From CAVXNB01 sp963763085 (GTDB taxonomy: Bacteria; Actinomycetota; Acidimicrobiia; Acidimicrobiales; Bog-793), in the NCBI GenBank assembly GCA_963763085.1, contig CAVXNB010000003.1, positions 744,001 through 808,000 of the forward strand: DNA of 64,000 nt. Direction: 5' to 3'. A program made the position numbers and the translations under genes. This document shows, in pieces, positions 17,337 through 26,576 of this stretch. Each line of letters starts with the position of its first letter. Position 1 is the stretch's first letter. The notes beneath the pieces were generated by a model that did no database searches, was not told the origin of the DNA, and worked only from the letters and a program-made list of their open reading frames with translations.

Positions 17337-18680
17337 GCCGCCGCCCCCGCTGCCAGCAGCTTTCCTCGAGGCCGAGACGGGCCGACCGGCTCACCCCGCA
17401 GCAGCGTCTGTCGGACGACGCCGGTCAGGGTGCGCCCGTCGTAGGGGGTCCCCGGATTGCGGTGATAGAGGCGGTGGGGCTCGACGGTGAACCTCTCATC
17501 CGGCGCGACGATGCACAGGTCTGCGTCTTTTCCCAACCCGATCCCGCCTTTCGACGTGAGGCCGGCGAGGCGGGCCGGCCCTTCCGACATCCACGAGGCC
17601 ACGTCGGCGAGCGTAAACCCCCGAGTGCGGGCCTCGGTCCATACGACTGGCAGGGCGATCTGGAGGGAGGCGATACCGCCCCAGGCGGCGCCGAAGTCGC
17701 CGCCCGCGACCTGCTTCATCTCGCCCAGGCACGGCGAGTGATCGGAGACCACGGCGTCGATGACCCGCTGCCGCAGGGCGGTCCAGAGGACCTCCTGGTT
17801 GGCCTTCTCCCGGATCGGGGGCGAGACCTTCATGGCGGTGGCGCCGTCCGCGACCTCCTCGGCGCAAATAGCCAGGTAATGCGGGCAGGTCTCGGCTGTG
17901 ACGGGCACGCCCTCGTGCTGGGCGGAGCGGATCATCGGCACGGCATCGGAGCTCGAGAGGTGACAGACGTGGGCATGACCGCCCGTGCGCCTGGCTGCTT
18001 CGATGACCTGAGCCACGGCCAGGTTCTCGAGGCCGCGGCGGGCGGGATCGCAGGTAATCGGCGTAGCGCGCGCTCCGCGGGGACGGGAGCGTGGCGGCGA
18101 CCTCTGCGCTCTCGGCGTGGACCAGAAGGGGTGAGCCGAGCTCCGCCAGCATGGCAAGGGCCTGCTCCATCTCCAGGAGGCTGACGGGGGGAAAGAACTC
18201 CGAACCCGAGTCGACGAGGAAGCATTTGAACCCGAGCACGCCCGCCTTGTACAGCGCTGCGAGCTCGCCGAGGTTCCCGGGCACGACGCCGCCCCAGAAG
18301 CCGACGTCCACGTGGCACCGGCCGTCGGCCGCCTTCCGTTTGACCTCCAGCGCGGTCACGTCGACGGTCGTCGGGATGCTGTCGAGCGGCATGTCCACGA
18401 GTGTGGTGACGCCGCCGGCCGCGGCCGCCCTCGTGGCGGTGGCGAAGCCCTCCCACTCGGTGTTGCCCGGCTCGCAAATGTGGACGTGGCTGTCGACGAG
18501 CCCCGGCAGGAGTACGACGTCGTCGTCGAGCTCCAGAGTCCGCACGGCGGGTGGTCGTCGTTGGAGCGCCTCGAGGGCAACGATGCGGCCGCCGTCGACC
18601 GCCACTGCGCAAGGCTGCTCCCCGGCCCCGGGCAGGATCGCCCGCTGGGCCGCGACGACGAGGTCGAACGGCTCAGACAC
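17333..18680 (-). pseudogene. allB: Allantoinase, one frame change
   Basis: Opens allantoin to allantoate. Metal-site motifs are DSHVHICEPG, GFKCFLVDSG, LVHAES, HVCHLSSSDA and VVSDHSPC, and TAETCPHYL is also present, all typical of bacterial allantoinase. The frame from ATG 18680 runs to RSRPP near 18045; the protein then resumes one base on as RGLENLAVAQVIEAARRTGG and runs to 17333. One surplus base in the GC run 18035-18045 would account for it. The joined protein is about 449 residues, the normal size. The gene heads the racemase-allantoicase operon. Error or real inactivation cannot be decided here. Confidence 0.87.
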
Positions 18681-18722
18681 GGCTGACCGGTTCGATCTCG
18701 GCCGCGCGACAACGGTCGACCT

Positions 18723-20381
18723 TTAGGACAGGAACGAGTAGTCCTCGAAGTTGAAGTTCCCGAGTGGCTCGCCCACCTTTCCCTTCTGGAACCCGGTCAG
18801 CTTCGAACTGTAGGCGTCGAGGGAATCCACGAAACACGGAATGATATAGCCACCCTGGGTGAAGTCGATCATCTGCATCTCGTACAGGATCTCCTTTCGA
18901 ACGCCGGGATCCTGCGTCTTGTTCGCCTCGTAGTAGAGGTTTGTGTAGTGCGGGTCGTTGAAGTGGGTCTCCTGGAAAGGCGACGTCGGCAGGAAGGTCT
19001 GGGCTACCTGGGCGAGGTACGGCGAGTAGTCGTAGTAGATCTGAGCGAAGGGGACCTTCGTGTAGACGTTCGGACCGAAGAAGTTGTCGCTGCTGACCTG
19101 GTTCAAGTTGACCGTCACTCCGGCGGCGCTCGCCTGCTGCTTGAAGACAGTCGCCATGTTGAGGGCGCTCGAGCTAACGGCCAACGATGTGTCGAGGGTG
19201 ACGTTCAAGTCGTTGTCGTACCCGGCCTTCTTGAGCAGGCTCCTCGCCTGCGCAATGTCCTGTTCTCGATGGAGCGAGTGGTCGTAGTCCGGGTCGTACG
19301 GCGACGTGACGTCAGCGGCCAGCCAGCCGAAGCCGTCCAGGGTTGTCTCTATGAACTGGGGGCGGTCGACGACTAACCGGAACGCCTGGCGGACCCTGAC
19401 GTCGTTGAACGGCGGCTTGTCCACCCGCATCGTGAACGGTTGGATCGCCCCGGTCTGCGAGACGACGGCCACGATGCCCGCCGTCTGCTGAAGGACCTTC
19501 ATCTGTGCCCCGCTGAGCTGTCCGGTGCAGTCGATGATCTTGCTGATGAGGGCGTTCTGTACTGAGTTCGGGTCCTGGAAGTCGGTGATTGTCACCGAGT
19601 CCAGGTGCGGGAGCCCCGACTTCCAGTAGTTCGCGTTGCGCACGAAGACGCTCTGCTGACCAGCCGTGAAGCTCTGGTACTTGAACGGGCCCGTCCCGTT
19701 GGGCTTGTCGTTCTGCGTCCATCCGTCAGGGGCGATGTAGAGGAAGTACCAGAACGACGCCAACTGTTCAGGGAAGCTCCCGAACGGACTCGACATGGGT
19801 ACCTCCACCGTCAGGTCGTCGACCTTCTTCAACCCTTTGATCTCGACGGGCGTCAGGACGGTCGCACCACCGAGCGGCTTCTTCGGGTTGAGTATGGTCC
19901 GGAGGGTGTAGATCACATCGTCGGCTCCCAACGGCTTGCCGCTGTGGAAGGTGACGCCCTCCCTGAGCTTGATGATCCAGTTCGACGTCGAACCTTTCGG
20001 AGTGATCTCCTCGGCCAGGACGTACTGGACCTGTGCGTCCTGCCCCAATTGGACCAGCGGCTGGTACAGCTGCTGGGCGCGGGCCGTCCCGATGGCGGAA
20101 ATGCCCCCGTAGAAGGGGTTGAGCGTATCCGTGCTCGAGCCGCCGGTGAGGCCGACCTTCAAGTCCCCACCCTTTTGTGTCGCTGACGTGGTCGACGGCG
20201 CCCCTGAGGTGGTCGACGACGACCCCGACCCGCTCCCGGACGATCCGCAGGCGTCGAGCAGGCCGCCGGCAGCCAGGGCTGCGCTGCCTGCCGCGAGGTT
20301 GCGAAGGAAGGTCCGCCTGTCCATGTTCCGAGCGGGAACCGCTGCGCCCGTTGCCCCCTTCGGACCAGGTGAATTGCTCAT
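18723..20381 (-). CDS. ABC transporter substrate-binding lipoprotein, family 5
   Basis: A 552-residue extracellular solute receptor of the DppA/OppA type. The N-terminus carries a twin-arginine-like export signal (DRRTFLRNLAAGSAALAAG) and a lipobox ending LLDACG, then a Ser/Gly linker. Mature-domain landmarks are the VKVGLTGGSSTDTLNPF-like opening (read as LKVGLTGGSS), WIIKLREGVTFHSGKP, and FRLVVDRPQFIE. Starts at 20381 or at the internal ATG 20324 are both possible. No permease or ATPase genes are adjacent, so it must work with a transporter encoded elsewhere. It lies between the allantoin genes and the PfkB-SIS fusion. The ligand may be an oligopeptide, opine or amino-sugar conjugate. Confidence 0.9.
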   Translation of the reverse strand: MSNSPGPKGATGAAVPARNMDRRTFLRNLAAGSAALAAGGLLDACGSSGSGSGSSSTTSGAPSTTSATQKGGDLKVGLTGGSSTDTLNPFYGGISAIGTARAQQLYQPLVQLGQDAQVQYVLAEEITPKGSTSNWIIKLREGVTFHSGKPLGADDVIYTLRTILNPKKPLGGATVLTPVEIKGLKKVDDLTVEVPMSSPFGSFPEQLASFWYFLYIAPDGWTQNDKPNGTGPFKYQSFTAGQQSVFVRNANYWKSGLPHLDSVTITDFQDPNSVQNALISKIIDCTGQLSGAQMKVLQQTAGIVAVVSQTGAIQPFTMRVDKPPFNDVRVRQAFRLVVDRPQFIETTLDGFGWLAADVTSPYDPDYDHSLHREQDIAQARSLLKKAGYDNDLNVTLDTSLAVSSSALNMATVFKQQASAAGVTVNLNQVSSDNFFGPNVYTKVPFAQIYYDYSPYLAQVAQTFLPTSPFQETHFNDPHYTNLYYEANKTQDPGVRKEILYEMQMIDFTQGGYIIPCFVDSLDAYSSKLTGFQKGKVGEPLGNFNFEDYSFLS

Positions 20382-20508
20382 GGTTACGCCCCCTTTTCCT
20401 TGGCCGACGCCGCTCGACTGCGGCCTGGACGGCGTCGGCTCGCTGCCCGGCTCGCTTCATCCCTGCACGTGCAGGAAGACCCCCAGTGCTTTGCGCCCCA
20501 ATCGCACC

Positions 20509-22569
20509 TCACGCCGGCTCGCCGATCGTGGCGCGATGGATCGTGTCGTAGTGCTCCCGCGCCGCAGCGTCGTCCGGAAAATTGTAACTTCGCATTCCGT
20601 TCAACCGCATGAGGTGGAGGCCGATCTGGCTCAGCGGGATCGACGCCAGCACCGGGGTCAGCTCCTCGCCGACCCCGGCAGCCAGTGGGATGTGCGTGGC
20701 CGGACCCGGAGGCGCCTGGTCGCTGACGAAAATCGGGGCGGCCTCGATGTAGTTGAGCTCCGACAGGATCTCCTCCGCCCGGTCCGCTGCGGCTCCGCTG
20801 GGCGCGATAAGGACGACTGGCTCACCGGGTCTCGTGATGAAGTACTGCTCGTGGGCCCATTCTTCGAGGTTCGTCGAGAGAGCGATCTGTTGGGCGCCCT
20901 CGAAGAGCTTGGCGGCGCCGAACTTGGCGCTCGCCTCATTGGGTCCGGCTCCGAGGAAGGTGATCACCCGCGCCCCGACCATTCGCTCCGCCACGACGTG
21001 CGACGGACCCTCGCAAAGACGCAGCGTCTCCTCGGCCAACTCAGGCAGGCGTTGCAATTCGCCCGCATAGCGGATCAGGCCGTCGGTCCCTTCGTCGCCC
21101 AATTCGGCCGCGAGAGTGAGCAGGGTCACGAGCATGGCGGCGTAGGTGCTCGTGCCGGGCGAAAAGCCGAAGGTGGGGATCTCTGCTGACAGGACGACGT
21201 CCGCCGCCTTCGCCATCGGGCTGTCCGGGGCTCCCGTCAGGGCAACCACCAGGTGCCCGAAGGCACGCGCCTGCTGAGCAGCCTCTATCGTCCGGCCCGT
21301 CTTCCCGGAGAAGGACACGGTCACGACCGCCGTCCCCTTCGGGTGGTACCGGACCCCGTAGCGGGAGAAGTCGAGGGCGTGCTCCGCCTGGGCTCTGAGC
21401 CCGGAGTGTCGGTTGAGGGCCAGGGCCGCGGCTTGGCAGGCGAAGCTCGAGTCACCACATCCGACGAGCACGAGGTTGCGAATGTCGGCCTCCCGCAAGC
21501 GTTCCAAGGTCGTCGCGGCCTGGCCGGCCAGATCGAGCCGGTCGCGGATCACCGCAGGGATGGTGGTGATCTCCCGCTCCATCACGTCGCTGTCGTCGCT
21601 GTGGGCGGCCTTTGTGAGCGGCTTGATACTCGGCGGGAGGCCTTGCTCGTAGCTGGTCAACAGCCGCTCGGCGATCGCGGCACGACGGAGGAGGCGCAGC
21701 GAGCCGCTGGCCCCGAGGGCGGCCCCGGCCGTCGCCGCGGCCCGCCGCACCGCGACGATCAGCGGCTCGCCAAGGGCGAGGCCGGCAGCGAGTCCTCCGC
21801 AGAAGGCGTCGCCGGCTCCGGTGGCGTCCACCACAGCGACGTCAGGGGGGGCAACGGTCATCGCGAGGCTCTCCGGCGAAGCCACGACCGCTCCTTTCGA
21901 GCCACACTTCACGACAACGGCCGGCACGCCCTCCGCGAGCAGCTCGGCGCACCCGCGCTCCGGGTCGTCGTAACCAAGGATCGCCGCAAGCTCCCCGTGG
22001 CTGGGCAGGAACAGGTCAACCTGCCGAGCGAGGGCGAGGACCTCGTCACGTCCCACCTCCCACGCCTCGTGAGTGTCCATGGTCACTACGGGCCGCCCGC
22101 CGCCGGCGCGGACGTACCCGACGATGCGGGCGGCCGCAGCGAACGGCATTGCCGCGACGTGCACGACCGGTGACCTGTCGTGCTGCGCCAGCCAGCCGAC
22201 CGGGATGTCTTCCGGTCTCGGCGCCACCTCGAGGCTGCGCTCCGGCGACGTTCGGTACACCCAGCTCCGGCGCCCGTCTTCCTCGTAGATGACCCAGTTG
22301 CGGACCGTGGGACCGTCGATTGGCCGCAGCCCGTCCGTGTCCAGCCCGGCGTCGTTCAACCGACCGAGGGCCACGGCCGGAAAGTCGGCACCAACGCGGG
22401 CCACGAGGCCCACGCGCAAGCCCCAAATCCGCGCCGCCGTTGCCGCGTGGATGGTGTTGCCGCCCGGCGACCCCATGGTCGTCACTCCGTTGGGGTGGAC
22501 CACGTCGTCGATGGTGATGTTGCCGATGACGACGACGTCGGGGCCGCTCCGCTGCCCGGGGGCCGTCAC
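20509..22569 (-). CDS. PfkB-family sugar kinase fused to a double-SIS domain (kinase-deglycase-like fusion)
   Basis: A 686-residue two-part protein. Residues 1-~315 form a ribokinase-like kinase: VVIGNITIDD at the start, SPGGNTIHAA, and the C-terminal active-site motif VVDATGAGDAFCGGLAAG with its Asp. Residues ~330-686 form two SIS domains like the isomerase half of GlmS: MEREITTIPAVIRD, VLVGCGDSSFACQAA, VVTVSFSGKTGRT, and FLGAGPNEASAKFGAAKL, then EEWAHEQYF. Separate PfkB kinase and SIS deglycase enzymes (FrlD/FrlB type) phosphorylate and split fructosyl-amines; a fusion would join both steps. The adjacent GntR/UTRA regulator (4-base overlap) is also of the type seen with such genes. The substrate is inferred, not shown. 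Confidence 0.88.
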   Translation of the reverse strand: MTAPGQRSGPDVVVIGNITIDDVVHPNGVTTMGSPGGNTIHAATAARIWGLRVGLVARVGADFPAVALGRLNDAGLDTDGLRPIDGPTVRNWVIYEEDGRRSWVYRTSPERSLEVAPRPEDIPVGWLAQHDRSPVVHVAAMPFAAAARIVGYVRAGGGRPVVTMDTHEAWEVGRDEVLALARQVDLFLPSHGELAAILGYDDPERGCAELLAEGVPAVVVKCGSKGAVVASPESLAMTVAPPDVAVVDATGAGDAFCGGLAAGLALGEPLIVAVRRAAATAGAALGASGSLRLLRRAAIAERLLTSYEQGLPPSIKPLTKAAHSDDSDVMEREITTIPAVIRDRLDLAGQAATTLERLREADIRNLVLVGCGDSSFACQAAALALNRHSGLRAQAEHALDFSRYGVRYHPKGTAVVTVSFSGKTGRTIEAAQQARAFGHLVVALTGAPDSPMAKAADVVLSAEIPTFGFSPGTSTYAAMLVTLLTLAAELGDEGTDGLIRYAGELQRLPELAEETLRLCEGPSHVVAERMVGARVITFLGAGPNEASAKFGAAKLFEGAQQIALSTNLEEWAHEQYFITRPGEPVVLIAPSGAAADRAEEILSELNYIEAAPIFVSDQAPPGPATHIPLAAGVGEELTPVLASIPLSQIGLHLMRLNGMRSYNFPDDAAAREHYDTIHRATIGEPA

Positions 22570-23417
22570 TGGCGGACTCCCTTCCTCGTTCGCGGTGACG
22601 GGAAGTGCAGGATCCGGTCGGCGAAGCGGTAACTCTCGAGGCTGAAGCGAAACCGCTCGACGCGGTACAGGACCCGCGAGAACTCGACCGCCGTGTCCGC
22701 CCGATCGTAGGTGACCGAGTCGACGCGCAGGACCATGGCACCGGTGCCAACGCCAAGCGGCGCCGCCTCCTCGTCAGCGGCGTGAACGGCCTCGATGACG
22801 CTGTCGGCGCGGACGAGCTCGACGCCGTAGACGGCGTCCAATGTCCGGTAAAGGGAGCCCCTGTCCAACTGCTGCTTCTCGATACCGGGGAACCGGGCCG
22901 GGTCCAAGAACGCAGACAACAGCGCCACCGGGGTGGCGTCGAGGTAGGCGAGGCGCTGGATGAGCAGGAGCTTGCGGTCCCGCACTCCGAGGGCGGCGAC
23001 GACCTCCGGCGGCGCCGGCGCCCTCCCCGAGTAGAGCATGACGAGCTCCGGCCTGTCCCCTTGCTCTGCGTGGCTCCCGGTGAAGCTGGAGAGGATCGAA
23101 AGCTTCTCCTCGAACTTGGGCTGGCGGACGAAAGTTCCCCGCCCGCGCCCTCTGTCGAGGTAGCCCTCGGCTGCCAGATCCACGAGTGCCTGCCTGACTG
23201 GTGCGACGCTGACGCCCCACCGCTCCGCAAGCCCGCCCTCCGAAGGGAGCCTCGTGCCGGGAGGCAGGCGCCCCGCGACGATCTCCTGGTGCACCAGATC
23301 GTGGATCTGCCGGTGCAGCGGCACGAACGAGCCTCTGTGCACGCTCGGAACGGTCATCCAATCATCGCCGCCGCGCTTCTCGCTAGCGGCCTGGCCGCCG
23401 AGCGCCGATGCCGTCAC
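22566..23417 (-). CDS. GntR-family transcriptional regulator with UTRA ligand domain
   Basis: The N-terminal winged helix (about 28-95) has the GntR pattern QIHDLVHQEIVAGRLPPG, LPSEGGLAERWGVS and VRQALVDLAAEGY. The C-terminal part (about 110-275) is UTRA-like, with LLLIQRLAYLD and the terminal Y-R-F-S strand. UTRA regulators sense sugars, amino sugars or urocanate-like ligands. The GTG at 23417 has GGGGAGG upstream, so it is preferred over the ATG at 23357. Its end overlaps the kinase-SIS gene start by 4 bases, and the block down to 15353 is on the same strand, so it probably controls that operon from its own promoter region. Confidence 0.9.
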   Translation of the reverse strand: MTASALGGQAASEKRGGDDWMTVPSVHRGSFVPLHRQIHDLVHQEIVAGRLPPGTRLPSEGGLAERWGVSVAPVRQALVDLAAEGYLDRGRGRGTFVRQPKFEEKLSILSSFTGSHAEQGDRPELVMLYSGRAPAPPEVVAALGVRDRKLLLIQRLAYLDATPVALLSAFLDPARFPGIEKQQLDRGSLYRTLDAVYGVELVRADSVIEAVHAADEEAAPLGVGTGAMVLRVDSVTYDRADTAVEFSRVLYRVERFRFSLESYRFADRILHFPSPRTRKGVRQ

Positions 23418-23471
23418 TTGTTGCGCCTCCCCACGTTCGACCCCCTGGCATCACTTGTGGCGAACTCATGT

Positions 23472-23487
23472 TTACAGATCATTATAA
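23472..23487. promoter_or_regulatory. Possible GntR-type operator and AT-rich promoter
   Basis: TTACAGATCATTATAA forms an imperfect inverted repeat (TTACA, six bases, TATAA) in the only AT-rich patch of the GntR-GrpB gap. On the minus strand TATAAT occurs here, about 70 bases before the regulator start. The spacing suits autoregulation by the UTRA regulator, but there is no independent support. Confidence 0.35.
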
Positions 23488-23569
23488 GTTTGTCGACACC
23501 GCCCGGCTCGTCCCTGCGGGCAGGCGTGGTCTCATCCCTTAACATGACTTCACGAGAGAAAGGACAGGC

Positions 23570-24181
23570 GTGGCCCTGCCTGATCCCACCGACGTTGAGG
23601 CATACGACGAGGAACTCGCCAAGTACACCATCGGAGGACCCAGGCCGCTGACGGGCCCGATCCGGATACTCGACTACGACCCGGCTTGGCCCCGGCTGTA
23701 CGCGGCGGAGACGAGTCGGCTCCGAGCGGTTCTCGGCGATCGGATAGTTCGGATCGAGCACACAGGTTCCACCTCCGTGCCAGGCCTCGCTGCCAAGCCG
23801 ACTATCGACATCGCGCTCGAAGTGTCGGACTCCGCCGACGAGCCGGCGTACGTGCCGGACATGGAGACCGCGGGTTACGTGCTGCGAATCCGCGAACCCG
23901 ACTGGTTCCAACACCGGCTCTTCAAGGGACCGGACGCCGACATCAATCTCCACACGTTCTCGGCGAACTGCCCAGAAGTCGACCGAATGCTTCTGTTTCG
24001 CGACTGGTTGCGGGCCGACGAAGCAGACCGGGAACTCTACGCTGACTCGAAGCGAAAGCTGGCTGCCCGCGACTGGAAATACATGCAGCAGTACGCCGAC
24101 GCGAAGACGGCCGTGATCCTCGAGATAATGGAGCGCGCCCTGTCCCGGTTTCCCCGTCGGCTAAGGGTCGACCTGAAATGA
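23570..24181 (+). CDS. GrpB family protein (UPF0157, nucleotidyltransferase-like)
   Basis: A 203-residue protein with the GrpB signature: ILDYDPAWPRLYAAE, IEHTGSTSVPGLAAKPTID and, further on, NLHTFSANCPE and FRDWLRADEADRELYADSKR. The fold is a minimal nucleotidyltransferase; the cellular role of the family is poorly known. The GTG at 23570 follows AAAGGA. It is divergent from the GntR gene. The last 20 bases overlap the convergent small zinc-ribbon gene. Confidence 0.88.
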   Translation: MALPDPTDVEAYDEELAKYTIGGPRPLTGPIRILDYDPAWPRLYAAETSRLRAVLGDRIVRIEHTGSTSVPGLAAKPTIDIALEVSDSADEPAYVPDMETAGYVLRIREPDWFQHRLFKGPDADINLHTFSANCPEVDRMLLFRDWLRADEADRELYADSKRKLAARDWKYMQQYADAKTAVILEIMERALSRFPRRLRVDLK

Positions 24182-24328
24182 CTCCACAATTGGCTGCCTG
24201 CGACCGCACTCACGGCATGCGAACCAATCGCCCGCCGGAGTAGAAGACTGATTCGGTGGGACGACCTCGAGAGTCTCGTGACCACAGGCGAGGCGCACCA
24301 CGTAGCGGCCCGCTTCTTCGTCTGCCAT
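24161..24328 (-). CDS. Small zinc-ribbon-like protein
   Basis: A 55-residue protein with two Cys pairs suited to one zinc: RLACGHE and ACRECGRR, about 20 residues apart. The ATG at 24328 has GGAGGGA four bases upstream, which decides it over the ATG at 24343. The 3' end overlaps GrpB on the other strand. No partner or function can be named. Similar short zinc-ribbon proteins are common in actinobacterial genomes. Confidence 0.6.
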   Translation of the reverse strand: MADEEAGRYVVRLACGHETLEVVPPNQSSTPAGDWFACRECGRRQPIVESFQVDP

Positions 24329-24429
24329 CGCTCCCTCCTCCATCGCTGCGTTGGAGCCTAGTTAGGTCGATCAACAGGCGCAGTCAACGGCCACTTCGAG
24401 GGCCGCGCGCACCCGCCTAGCGCCCCCGG

Positions 24430-25152
24430 CTAGTGCGTCTCGGTGTCCACGAACCCGCTTAACACGGTCAGCAAGGAATGCACGGGGTTGCCATCGTTGG
24501 CCTGCAGGCTCACGTCGACGGCAGTGAAGTCAGTCATGACCGGGTCGGACAGGCCATAGCTCCCCGTCCCGGACGGGGCAAGAACGCCGACGGGCAACAT
24601 CTTGTTCGTCTTGGGCTGCAGCAGCCACACCTCGTAGAACTCATCCGACGGAAGCGCGGGAAGCCCGCTGGTGCTGACCGACATCTCCGACGTCTTTCCC
24701 ACGGTCCTCACGACAACCGCGCCTTGAGCACCGGCCGGAGCCACCAGCGGATGCAGACTTGCCACTGCTGCGATCGGCCTCGGCGAAGAGCGCTCCGACA
24801 AGCCGACCCCGAGCGCGGTCGCACCCGCGACGAGCACCAGGCACGCGGCGACGAGTAGCCGCCCCGCATGCTGGTAATGACGCGGTAACCGCAGGGGAGG
24901 TTGGGCGACCTCGGGACCGGCTACCAGCCTCAATGACTCCGTCGGTCGCGGCAAGCCGGTCCTCAGCTCGAGAGCGAGCTCCTGCTCGGCCCGCATGGCC
25001 GCGGTGAGGCTGCCGTGTGCGAGCGCGACTTCGACGAGCTCGACGCGGCATTCTCCGCAGATGCGGAGGTGATGCGCGATCGCGCGCGTCGCCTCGCCGT
25101 TGAGCTCGCCCGAGATCAAGGCCGGCAACTCTTCGTTCATGTGGGTCGTCAC
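24430..25152 (-). CDS. Zinc-finger anti-sigma factor (RskA-like)
   Basis: A 240-residue membrane protein. The N-terminal cytoplasmic part carries the ZAS pattern HHLRICGECRVEL, a zinc site that holds the sigma factor. A single transmembrane helix lies near residues 98-118 (LLVAACLVLVAGATALGVGL). The extracytoplasmic part, with VWLLQPKTNKMLPVGVLAP, matches the RskA C-terminal domain. The ATG overlaps the stop of the sigma gene, the usual coupled arrangement. Proteolysis or a redox signal would free the sigma factor. Confidence 0.9.
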   Translation of the reverse strand: MTTHMNEELPALISGELNGEATRAIAHHLRICGECRVELVEVALAHGSLTAAMRAEQELALELRTGLPRPTESLRLVAGPEVAQPPLRLPRHYQHAGRLLVAACLVLVAGATALGVGLSERSSPRPIAAVASLHPLVAPAGAQGAVVVRTVGKTSEMSVSTSGLPALPSDEFYEVWLLQPKTNKMLPVGVLAPSGTGSYGLSDPVMTDFTAVDVSLQANDGNPVHSLLTVLSGFVDTETH

Positions 25153-25688
25153 AACTGCTCAACTCCTTCAATCAATGAGGAAAGACGCTTCATGCCACGT
25201 GCCATACGGGCTTTGACGGTCCCGATCGGCACCCCTAGCTGGCGGGCGATCTCGGGCTGGGTGCGATGGTCGAAGTACGACATCTCGAGCGCTTCACGCT
25301 GCGCTTCTGGAAGCTCGGCGAGCGCCCCACGGACCTCCGCTGCCCACACAAGGCGCTCCACCAGCTCGCGGCCGTCGTCGCCAATCAGATTTCGGAGGTC
25401 ATCGACGTCGATCATGTCGTGTCTCTTGCGGCGCAAATGATCTATAGACCGGTCGCGGGCAATGCCGAACACGAAGCCTTCGAGGCTTCGGCTGGGGTCG
25501 TAGCGCTTGCGAGCCCGCCAGAGCTCCAGAAACGTGATCTGAACGATGTCCTCGGCATCGTCACGCGGGACGAAGCGCTGGACGTAGTCGCGCACAAGCG
25601 GACCCAGTCGTCGGTAACTCTCCTCGAGCGCGGATTCGTCTCCGTCGCGCAGCCGGTCACCGATCGACGCGGTCGTACCAGCGTTCAC
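25149..25688 (-). CDS. ECF RNA polymerase sigma factor (SigK-like)
   Basis: A 179-residue sigma factor. Region 2 contains DDAEDIVQITFLELWR and RDRSIDHLRRKR; region 4 contains LPEAQREALEMSYFDHRTQ and the recognition helix EIARQLGVPIGTVKARMARG. Length and partner gene place it near the SigK/SigL group regulated by RskA-type anti-sigma factors. A likely target is the divergent secreted DUF4397 gene that starts at 25851; I cannot identify a promoter motif with confidence. Confidence 0.92.
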   Translation of the reverse strand: MNAGTTASIGDRLRDGDESALEESYRRLGPLVRDYVQRFVPRDDAEDIVQITFLELWRARKRYDPSRSLEGFVFGIARDRSIDHLRRKRHDMIDVDDLRNLIGDDGRELVERLVWAAEVRGALAELPEAQREALEMSYFDHRTQPEIARQLGVPIGTVKARMARGMKRLSSLIEGVEQL

Positions 25689-25850
25689 ATCTCTTCTCCG
25701 TCACCAGACCGTCGCGCGGTTGCAGCGATCCCGTCGGAAATCTTCCGGTCTCCCTTCACCTGAGCTTGATGCAACCGCGAGGGCAGCGCGCCACGGATAC
25801 ATGACGAGAGGCGGCGACGTGCTGGCCTCCGTGACTTCAGGAGCAACGAA

Positions 25851-26561
25851 ATGGGAGTAAGGAGCTGCGTGGCCGCTGGTGCGGTGGTCATCGCGCTCGC
25901 TGCTCCGGTGCTGGCTGTGACATCTGCCTCCGCAGCGGCAACGTCCAGGGCGACGAACCCCGCCCCCACTACGGCGGAGGTCTCGATTGTCGATGGCATC
26001 CCGGGAGTACCCATTGACATCTATGTGAACGGCACCAAGTTGCTCGCCGATTTCAGGTTCAAGGCTGTCCTTTCTGAGTACCCGATCAGTATCGGCTTGA
26101 ACCACATCGCCATCAGACATGCCGGCGCTAAGCCGAGGTCCAAGCCGATCCTGTCTGCGACCAAGGTCCTGACCGCCGGTGAGAACGCTACCTTTGTCAC
26201 CTACCTCGGCGTGGCGGGCGCTCTCAGGCTGAAGGCGTTCGTGAATCCGACGGGCCGCATTGCTGCAGGCAACGCCCGAATCGTCGTCCGCCACGTCGCC
26301 GAGGCACCTGCGGTCGACGTCTTCGTAGGGACCGCCACCAGCGTCGGGGAACGGGTCATAAAGGACCTGACGAACCCCCACCAGGCAATCCTCGTCATCC
26401 CTCACACGACCCTCTACGTCCGAGTCTTTGCTGCCGGGACGAGCACGAACCCCGTGATCGGCCCTACCAAGTTCACCTTCAAAGCTGGCACCACCACGAT
26501 CATCTACGCAGTCGGCAGCTTGGCCGGCAAGACGCTCACCGCAGTCTCACAGTCCTACTAA
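25851..26561 (+). CDS. Secreted DUF4397-domain protein
   Basis: A 236-residue exported protein. The signal peptide runs to about residue 30 with an A-S-A cut region. Two DUF4397 repeats follow, each opening with an AEVSIVDGIPGVPIDIYVNG or ARIVVRHVAEAPAVDVFVG type strand. DUF4397 proteins are cell-surface beta proteins of unknown role. The gene is divergent from the ECF sigma factor and is followed after 15 bases by another secreted gene on the same strand. The pairing with a sigma/anti-sigma system suggests an envelope-stress regulon (inference). Confidence 0.85.
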   Translation: MGVRSCVAAGAVVIALAAPVLAVTSASAAATSRATNPAPTTAEVSIVDGIPGVPIDIYVNGTKLLADFRFKAVLSEYPISIGLNHIAIRHAGAKPRSKPILSATKVLTAGENATFVTYLGVAGALRLKAFVNPTGRIAAGNARIVVRHVAEAPAVDVFVGTATSVGERVIKDLTNPHQAILVIPHTTLYVRVFAAGTSTNPVIGPTKFTFKAGTTTIIYAVGSLAGKTLTAVSQSY

Positions 26562-26576
26562 AAAAAGGAGATTTTC

